64,000 bases of DNA from Flavonifractor porci (GTDB taxonomy: Bacteria > Bacillota > Clostridia > Oscillospirales > Oscillospiraceae): contig NZ_JBBHLB010000007.1 of assembly GCF_037572415.1 (NCBI RefSeq), positions 1-64,000 on the forward strand. The letters are read 5' to 3'. Under the pieces are notes generated by a model, which made no database searches, was not told the DNA's origin, and was given only the letters and a program-made list of their open reading frames with translations. This document shows positions 58,681-64,000 of the stretch, piece after piece. How positions within the stretch are numbered: the first letter of the stretch is position 1; each line of letters begins with the position of its first letter. Position numbers and translations under genes: made by a program.

Positions 58681-60924
58681 TTAAACCACCTCCCCATTGA
58701 TGGTGTCTAGGATGCTGTTTAGGTCACCAAGGTTTGCAAGCGCCTTGTTAAAATCAACCTCAGTACCGGTGTAGCCGTTTTCCTTGGCCGCCTGATAGGC
58801 GCTCTTACCGGCAGCCCCAGCGGGTCCTTGTGGGCCAGCTTCTCCTTGCGGTCCCTGCGGACCGGCTGCTCCAGGGTCACCCTTTGGGCCGGTGGCTCCA
58901 TCCTGCCCTGGGTTTCCCTGGGGGCCTTGAGGGCCGACTGCCCCAGGCTCTCCCTTCTCTCCCTGGGGACCGGCAGGACCTTGCGGACCAACTGCACCAT
59001 CTGCGCCAGCCGGACCAGTTGCACCTGGATCACCTTTGGGACCTTTGATATTTGTGCCGGAAACAGGCGGCATTTCTTCCGCACTTCCTGCCCATGTAAG
59101 GTTTCCTTCCGAATCAACGCTTGGCGTGTAATATCCGCCGTTCTGTCCAGAGGGGCCCTGTGGGCCGGGGGCACCTTGATCACCCTTTTCTCCCTTTTCG
59201 CCAACATCACCCTGAGGCCCCTGCAATCCCTGTTCACCCTTTGCACCGGTATCGCCTTTCGGGCCTTTGATGTTTGACGGGTCAATGGACGGCAAGCCAT
59301 CACCAACAGCAGTCCAGGTAAGGCTTCCGGATGCATCAACAGTGGGCTTATAGTATCCGCCGTCTTTACCGTTGGTTCCCGGGGGTCCCTGATCGCCTTT
59401 CGGGCCGGGTTCTCCCTGGGGGCCGGAATCTCCTTTCTCACCCTTTTCGCCAGCATCACCCTTCAAACCCTGTGGGCCTTCAGGACCTGTATCTCCCTTT
59501 TCACCCTGAGGACCCTGCGGACCCTGATCGCCTTTCGGCCCTTTCAGTGCCGCAAGCTGTTCTGGCGTAAAGTCGGAATAGATAAACGCATCACCTTTGG
59601 GGCCTGTATCTCCTTTGGGCCCAGTGTCGCCCTTTGCGCCGGGAATGCCCTGTGGGCCTTGTTCGCCCTGAGGGCCTTGCGGACCTTCGTCTCCGGTCAA
59701 TCCGCGCGGACCAGTATCACCCTTGTCACCCTTTTCGCCCTGGATACCCTGGGGGCCGGGTTCGCCCTTTTCACCGGGATCACCTTTAGGGCCGGTTGCG
59801 CCATCTTGGCCGGGAACACCCTGATCACCTTTCGGACCCTGAGGACCAGCAGGGCCTTGCAGGGCACCGAGGGAAACCCAATCGGAGGCCGTCCCGCTCC
59901 AGATATACACTTCGTTTTTCTCAGCCGTTCCGACAGCGTATGCAAATTCATCTCCGCCGGGGATCCCCTGCCTCAACGCTTCAACGGTAGGATACAGGTC
60001 CTTAACACGGAACGATGTACCGTCTTTACCAGGGTCTCCTTTCGGCCCCTGCGGGCCAGGGTCGCCTTTTGCGCCGGTGTCACCCTTTTCGCCTTGCGGT
60101 CCCTGGATTCCCGGATCACCCTGCGGGCCTCTCGGGCCAGGGTCGCCCTTATCGCCTTTTGGCCCTTGTGGCCCTTGTTCGCCCTGCTCACCTTTAGGGC
60201 CTTCCGGACCAGTATCTCCCTTGTCTCCTTTTGGGCCAGGGTCGCCTTTGGAACCCTGTGGGCCGGTGTCTCCTTTCACACCCTGTTGGCCTTCCGGTCC
60301 CATCGGGCCAACATCGCCTTTCTGTCCCTGTGGCCCTTCCGGGCCTTTAGGGCCCGTTTCTCCCCGAGGGCCAGCAGGGCCTTCCGGGCCAGCAGGACCA
60401 GCGGGTCCAACAGGTCCGGGATCTCCCTTTGGGCCTGGAGGGCCCACGGAAACATTAGGCAGCGGCAAAGACGATTCCTTATATTTGTCCTCATCAACAT
60501 TCCATACAATCCAAAACCCGTTTTTGCCAGGAATGGGCGGGTGTGCGTTCAGTTCCCGGATGATTGCCTCAGCCTGGGAAAACTCAGTTGGCAGTTCCGG
60601 CCACCGGGCATCGCCGGACAGGCTCTCCGGTACATATACCCGAAGCACATTGGTGTGCCGGACCTTTTCTCCCTGTGTGGCCCGCAACTGAAGTCCATAG
60701 TACCCGGACAACGCCAACATCTCAGCCGTCAGGGTCACAGACAGGCTGCCTTCTGCCTGATCCAGGGAGATGACATCCAGATACTGGCCGGTCTGCACCA
60801 ACAACTCCCATGTCCACCCTTCTGGAATGATCCCTTCCACCCGTAGTTCCCGGGTCAGGTTGTCGTACTGTCGGGCCACTCCCGCTCCTTCGTTGAAAAT
60901 ACGCCAGTTGTCAAACTTGATCAT
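58681..60924 (-). CDS. Collagen-like repeat fibre protein
   Basis: A 747-residue protein. Residues 1-150 are a beta-rich head (NWRIFNEGAGVARQYDNLT) like the base of phage fibres. Then a long Gly-X-Y collagen-like region (about 165-720; GPKGDPGPVGPAGPAG type) follows, with repeat Lys-Gly-Asp and Gln-Gly-Pro triplets, broken by non-collagen spacers such as SFRVKDLYPTVEALRQG and GGYYKPTVDASGSLTWT (two or more copies). The C-terminus (KSAYQAAKENGYTGTEVDFNKAL) is a typical trimerisation end. ATG 60924 with GGGAGG upstream. Probably a trimeric tail fibre or surface spike. Confidence 0.85.
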   Translation of the reverse strand: MIKFDNWRIFNEGAGVARQYDNLTRELRVEGIIPEGWTWELLVQTGQYLDVISLDQAEGSLSVTLTAEMLALSGYYGLQLRATQGEKVRHTNVLRVYVPESLSGDARWPELPTEFSQAEAIIRELNAHPPIPGKNGFWIVWNVDEDKYKESSLPLPNVSVGPPGPKGDPGPVGPAGPAGPEGPAGPRGETGPKGPEGPQGQKGDVGPMGPEGQQGVKGDTGPQGSKGDPGPKGDKGDTGPEGPKGEQGEQGPQGPKGDKGDPGPRGPQGDPGIQGPQGEKGDTGAKGDPGPQGPKGDPGKDGTSFRVKDLYPTVEALRQGIPGGDEFAYAVGTAEKNEVYIWSGTASDWVSLGALQGPAGPQGPKGDQGVPGQDGATGPKGDPGEKGEPGPQGIQGEKGDKGDTGPRGLTGDEGPQGPQGEQGPQGIPGAKGDTGPKGDTGPKGDAFIYSDFTPEQLAALKGPKGDQGPQGPQGEKGDTGPEGPQGLKGDAGEKGEKGDSGPQGEPGPKGDQGPPGTNGKDGGYYKPTVDASGSLTWTAVGDGLPSIDPSNIKGPKGDTGAKGEQGLQGPQGDVGEKGEKGDQGAPGPQGPSGQNGGYYTPSVDSEGNLTWAGSAEEMPPVSGTNIKGPKGDPGATGPAGADGAVGPQGPAGPQGEKGEPGAVGPQGPQGNPGQDGATGPKGDPGAAGPQGPQGEAGPQGPAGAAGKSAYQAAKENGYTGTEVDFNKALANLGDLNSILDTINGEVV

Positions 60925-61009
60925 AGCAATTACCTCCCACCTATAGCCGCTCACAGCCAGATGGTGTATGTTTTCATACACCGAAGCAAAAAAATGATCC
61001 CTTTTCCAC

Positions 61010-61192
61010 CTATTGTTCTGCCATAAGCTTCGGCAGAACCTCGATCTTCACTCTAACCCGCTTGGATGCTGCTTCTAACAACACCCTGGTGACCTTCAAT
61101 CCCGTGCCCCGCTCTTCGGACATCTTCTGCAAGTATTCTCTGCCCAAACAAACAAAAGCACAGCATAGTGATTGTCTCTTTTTGTCTGACAT
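61010..61192 (-). CDS. Small hypothetical protein (uncertain)
   Basis: A 60-residue frame with AGAGGG before its ATG, a Cys-containing start (QSLCCAFVCLG) and a basic helical end. No family recognised. It lies alone between the collagen gene promoter region and the divergent small genes; it may be spurious. Confidence 0.35.
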   Translation of the reverse strand: MSDKKRQSLCCAFVCLGREYLQKMSEERGTGLKVTRVLLEAASKRVRVKIEVLPKLMAEQ

Positions 61193-61256
61193 CCAATCCC
61201 TCTGGTTTTAAATAAGCGCGCTATCCGTGGGCAAGCTATTGCGGGAGGTGATTCTC

Positions 61257-61430
61257 ATGGAATCCACTTACAGCGACAGATACGCCAACTTGCTGGAAGA
61301 CCCCGCCATGGAGGCCTATTTCACTCAGCTGCCTGGATATATCCAGGCCCAGATCCGCTCCCGCAAGCAGCAGCCAGCCACCCTGGAAGATCTTAAACGT
61401 ATGGCCAATGAGGTAAAGCAGCTGTTTTAA
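61257..61430 (+). CDS. 57-residue small protein
   Basis: Begins at ATG 61257 with GGGAGGTG 7 bases upstream, a strong site. Acidic and helical (YANLLEDPAMEAYFTQLPGY, then ATLEDLKRMANEVKQLF); no Cys or membrane helix. No family recognised. The next small gene (61453) follows with its own ribosome site, so the pair may form an operon. Confidence 0.6.
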   Translation: MESTYSDRYANLLEDPAMEAYFTQLPGYIQAQIRSRKQQPATLEDLKRMANEVKQLF

Positions 61431-61452
61431 ACACAATTACTGAGGTGATCAT

Positions 61453-61644
61453 ATGTCCAAGCAAGGTATGGCACGTCCCGACCGAACCAACACGCACACC
61501 CGCAACACAGAAGCGCCTGTACCTGAGATTCAGGGCAAATGCAAGCATGGCAAAAATAAAGCAAATCCTATTGTGGCCGGCACTTTCAGCTCCAACCTAA
61601 AAGTACACCACCAAAACTCTCCTGCTGATCAGGAAAACTTATAA
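61453..61644 (+). CDS. 63-residue basic small protein
   Basis: ATG 61453 preceded by GAGGTG. The product is rich in Lys, Asn, Pro and His (RPDRTNTHTRNTEAPVPEI, GKCKHGKNKANPIVAG), probably unstructured. No family recognised. A strong terminator follows immediately at 61653. Its pairing with the gene at 61257 suggests joint expression. Confidence 0.6.
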   Translation: MSKQGMARPDRTNTHTRNTEAPVPEIQGKCKHGKNKANPIVAGTFSSNLKVHHQNSPADQENL

Positions 61645-61652
61645 TGTTGTGC

Positions 61653-61688
61653 ATCAAAATACCGCCCCGCTACGGGCGGTATTTTGAT
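61653..61688 (+). terminator. Terminator after the small-gene pair
   Basis: ATCAAAATACCGCCC and GGGCGGTATTTTGAT form a perfect 15-base stem with a 6-base loop and a T-rich flank. Confidence 0.85.
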
Positions 61689-62672
61689 ACTCGACCATGA
61701 AAGTCCACATCCTTGCCGGATATATGGGCATTGCCGCCAGTTGATCTGCGGAAAAAAGGCGACCACCATGCAGTGTGAATTGGAAACGCTGACGGTCTCG
61801 CTGGACACGTTGCAGCAGAGAAAACTTGCCGGAACCCCCTTCAATGGCACGGAAGGCTGTTCTGACCAGTGTGGATACAGATATCACCCTGCTGGAAGAT
61901 GGTCTGAGTGCAGATGGGGCAGCCCATCCCTTTCGTGATGATTTCCGTTCTGCCGCAATGAAGAGCCCTGTCAACTGCAGCATCACCAACCAGGCCGGAT
62001 CGGATATGACCCTTGTGTCCGGGTGCAGGCGTACCGTGGTCAAAACCGGCAGCGCCAAGCCGATGTGAGACTCTGCTGATGACCGCCCCGTATGTTGTCA
62101 CAGGGGATTCCCTGCCGGCCCATCAAGCCGCCGCCGGCAATAACTGCACCGTGGAAACACGCTGACTGATGGCAAGAACACCGTGGATATGTTGGTGGGA
62201 CTCACGGCCGCCATTGATATGACCGGCACAGTGCCCTCACTCCCCCAAGGCTAGGCCACCCGCACCCAGATGCGAAATGCCGCAGAGGTGTTGTGAAGAA
62301 TGTGTGACCTGGTAAATTTTTTAAAAGACTGCTGCAACTGCGTACTGAGACAACAGCGCCCACAGCGGTATATTCCGCTGTGGGCGCTGTTGTTAACGCG
62401 TGGTAATGACAAGGTACGTTTCTCAATCTCAACCGAATGCCTGCACTTTTAACCACAGGTCATCTCTATTCGGTTTCCACATTATTTCTCATTTTGAGCC
62501 TCTGCCTGGATCTCATCATAGCACCGCTGAGCCGCGGAGCGGTTCAGCGGCAGTTACCCGGCCATCATGGCTTTACTGGTCTGGCCGGAGTGCTCCCATA
62601 CAGGCATTTCTTCTATGCTGTAATGCCACCTTACGGACAACGGCATAAAGCGAAACGTTGATTCCCTGCCGC
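61689..62672. other. Decayed intergenic region without intact genes
   Basis: About 1 kb without a supported gene. Frames give short plausible stretches (for example LETLTVSLDTLQQRKLAG near 61775 and VDMLVGLTAAIDMTGTVPSL near 62180) that break at stops or frameshifts, indicating degraded former coding sequence. A perfect hairpin lies at 62350-62393. Confidence 0.5.
62350..62393. repeat. Long perfect hairpin
   Basis: ACAACAGCGCCCACAGCGG and CCGCTGTGGGCGCTGTTGT are perfect 19-base arms with a 6-base loop. It could be a bidirectional terminator or a remnant of a mobile element. Confidence 0.7.
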
Positions 62673-63476
62673 TTATAAAAACAGCAGCAGGCTGATTGCC
62701 ATAATCACCATGCCGGAAATAAGCCCATAGATGGAAAGATGGTGTTCTCCATATTCCCGCGCGGCAGGGAGAAGCTCGTCAAAGGAGATAAACACCATGA
62801 TGCCAGCCACTCCGGCAAACAGCAAACCAAACACGGTGTCGCTCATAATCGGGCGCAATACCAGCCAACCAAGCAGTGCCCCCAGGGGCTCGGCGAGGCC
62901 CGACAAGAAAGAGTAGCAAAACGCCCTGCGGCGAGATCCGGTAGCCTGATAGATGGGCACGGATACCGCAATACCCTCGGGAATATTATGGATGGCAATG
63001 GCTACTACGATCGGAATCGCGACACTTGGCTCCTGCAATGCCGAGACGAAGGTAGCAAGGCCTTCAGGGAAGTTGTGAATAGCAATGGCTAATGCGGTGA
63101 AAACACCCATGCGCATGAGCCGGCCAGGCGGGGGAGAATCCTTCTCCGTGTCCTCCATCAGTTTCACTTCATGAGGATTCTCCGCTGATGGGATCAACTT
63201 ATCTATGACAGCTATCACTAACATACCACCAAAAAACGCGGCGACAGTCGCCCAACTTCCTGGTCGAGTTCCCATCTCAGCGATCAAGGCGTCCTGAGCT
63301 TTAAAAAATATCTCAATCATCGAAACGTAGATCATGACGCCGGCGGAAAAACCCAGAGAAACCGACAGAAATTTTCGATTGGTATGTCTGCAAAGGAATG
63401 CGATACAGCTGCCTATCCCGGTACTTAACCCAGCCAGCAATGTCAGAAAAAACGCAAGCAATACAGTGTAGTCCAA
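62673..63476 (-). CDS. ZIP-family metal transporter
   Basis: A 267-residue inner-membrane importer with eight helices. Metal-site motifs HNFPEGLATF (helix 4, about 135-145) and HNIPEGIAVSVPIY (helix 5, about 165-180), with FDELLPAAREYGEHH near the C-terminus. Moves Zn(II), and possibly Fe(II) or Mn(II), into the cell. The start is taken as the TTG at 63474-63476 with AAGGAGGG 7 bases before it; the ATG at 63500 would place the ribosome site inside the coding sequence. The promoter and a DtxR-like palindrome lie directly upstream, suggesting metal-dependent repression. Confidence 0.87.
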   Translation of the reverse strand: MDYTVLLAFFLTLLAGLSTGIGSCIAFLCRHTNRKFLSVSLGFSAGVMIYVSMIEIFFKAQDALIAEMGTRPGSWATVAAFFGGMLVIAVIDKLIPSAENPHEVKLMEDTEKDSPPPGRLMRMGVFTALAIAIHNFPEGLATFVSALQEPSVAIPIVVAIAIHNIPEGIAVSVPIYQATGSRRRAFCYSFLSGLAEPLGALLGWLVLRPIMSDTVFGLLFAGVAGIMVFISFDELLPAAREYGEHHLSIYGLISGMVIMAISLLLFL

Positions 63477-63503
63477 GAGATCCCTCCTTTCAGGATGCAA
63501 ATT

Positions 63504-63521
63504 AGTTAGTTGCCGCTAACT
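63504..63521. promoter_or_regulatory. DtxR/MntR-like palindromic operator upstream of the ZIP gene
   Basis: AGTTAG-TTGCCG-CTAACT is an inverted repeat just after the promoter, close to the start point. It is similar to the site at 44485-44504. Confidence 0.55.
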
Positions 63522-63527
63522 GATTTG

Positions 63528-63556
63528 ATTCTATCACTTATCACACCGTATGTCAA
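63528..63556 (-). promoter_or_regulatory. Promoter of the ZIP transporter gene
   Basis: On the minus strand TTGACA and TAGAAT are spaced by 17 bases; the palindrome follows at the expected start point. Confidence 0.75.
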
Positions 63557-63765
63557 CAGCGTTTGTGCGTTCGAAAGGATCCCTTTGTTTTTCCGCCGCA
63601 TCCTTATTTTCTCTTCTGGAAGATTTTTAATGGATCCCGCGGCATCCTATGTGTTCCGGGGCATTAGATTTACCGTAGGGCGCTGATATTGGCAGGTTCT
63701 CTTTTTGTCAAAAGGCTAACCCCTATTGGACTCATTGCCTGATTTGCCAGGCTTGGTATGTTGGT

Positions 63766-64000
63766 CTACGGAGTGCCACCACTTGACTCAAATTTCACAT
63801 GTTCCAGGTGGAGCAAAATGATCCCGCGCTCCTCCAGCGATCGGTCTGCCTGAAGCTCTCCCACCACGGTCACCTCCGATTTGGAGGGCGGGTAATCCTG
63901 GGGATACGCCAGCCCTTCCGGCATGACAAGATTAAATCCCTGCGCACAGCAGGCGGTGGCATCCTCCACGATCACCCCACAGTAGATCCGAGCCGTCTCA
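63766..64000 (-). CDS. C-terminal part of an unidentified protein (cut by window edge)
   Basis: The frame is open at the right edge, so only the C-terminal 77 or so residues are seen: IYCGVIVEDATACCAQGFNLV, YPQDYPPSKSEVTVVGEL and LLHLEHVKFESSGGTP. The CCAQGF segment followed by a short beta-like domain recalls conserved exported proteins near metal transporters, but I cannot name the family. Same strand as the ZIP gene. Confidence 0.55.
   Translation of the reverse strand, partial: ETARIYCGVIVEDATACCAQGFNLVMPEGLAYPQDYPPSKSEVTVVGELQADRSLEERGIILLHLEHVKFESSGGTP

Noticed and set aside
60077..60691. Plus-strand proline/glycine-rich frame opposite the collagen gene
   Set aside because: Gly-Pro triplets on one strand give Pro/Gly triplets on the other; it is a shadow.

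Overview
The window is a chromosomal segment of a moderately GC-rich, low-oxygen Firmicute. The best guess is a gut Clostridia of the Oscillospiraceae type (Flavonifractor/Lawsonibacter-like), inferred from several S-layer-homology (SLH) proteins, a stand-alone feoAB, GlpP antitermination, an anaerobic purine-catabolism gene set, a glycerol-3-phosphate oxidase trio with a DUF1667-type subunit, and canonical -35/-10 promoters with strong AAGGAGG ribosome sites. No rRNA, CRISPR array or replication origin was seen. One tRNA gene (Arg, CCG anticodon) is present.

Layout. 1-118 is the end of a membrane protein cut by the window. 119-386 and 9378-10325 are an IS3-type remnant and a decayed copy in opposite orientation; between them lie two large SLH surface proteins, an Lgt-like membrane protein and a TetR regulator. 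10349-20302 is the first catabolic island: a second TetR, diaminopropionate ammonia-lyase (ygeX), knotted carbamoyltransferase (ygeW), a PreA-like flavin/Fe-S protein, ygeY hydrolase, carbamate kinase, then a second operon with a CDA-fold deaminase, an SsnA-like amidohydrolase, an NCS1 permease and a 54-residue membrane peptide. The three promoters of this island carry one shared operator-like sequence. 20319-24710 holds a MITE-like inverted repeat, the tRNA, feoAB and a MATE exporter. 24726-31454 holds an ECF sigma factor that was apparently fused to a membrane segment and an extracellular leucine-rich sensor but is now split by a one-base frameshift, then an XRE regulator divergent from four exported proteins (stalk domain, lipoprotein, WG-like, SLH). 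31525-33634 has RidA, a small lipoprotein and L-lactate dehydrogenase. 33893-40818 is a two-component system followed by a MacB-like ATPase, a CARDB-repeat membrane-anchored protein and an FtsX-type permease. 40903-44454 is a metal ATPase operon (AraC regulator, 26-residue peptide, DUF6110-like protein, P1B-type ATPase). 44652-50666 is the second purine island: Crp/Fnr regulator, xanthine dehydrogenase xdhABC and a xanthine/uracil permease. 50938-56279 is a glycerol-3-phosphate island (glpP, two FAD oxidoreductases, DUF1667, glpK) with two antiterminator leaders. 56411-60924 is a phage-derived cassette (holin, two-domain amidase, short protein, long collagen-like fibre) without other phage genes. 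61257-62672 has two small proteins and decayed sequence, followed by a ZIP metal transporter and a protein cut by the right edge.

How it fits together. The two purine islands match much of the gene set known for anaerobic urate/xanthine breakdown in gut bacteria: uptake by NCS1/NCS2 permeases, oxidation by XdhABC, hydrolysis by SsnA/deaminase/YgeY, ammonia-lyase cleavage of 2,3-diaminopropionate to pyruvate, and ATP formation from carbamoyl phosphate by YgeW plus carbamate kinase. ygfK, xdhD and hyuA of that set are not in this window. The ZIP and AraC/P1B-ATPase promoters share a GTTAGTTA-type palindrome, suggesting a metal regulon.
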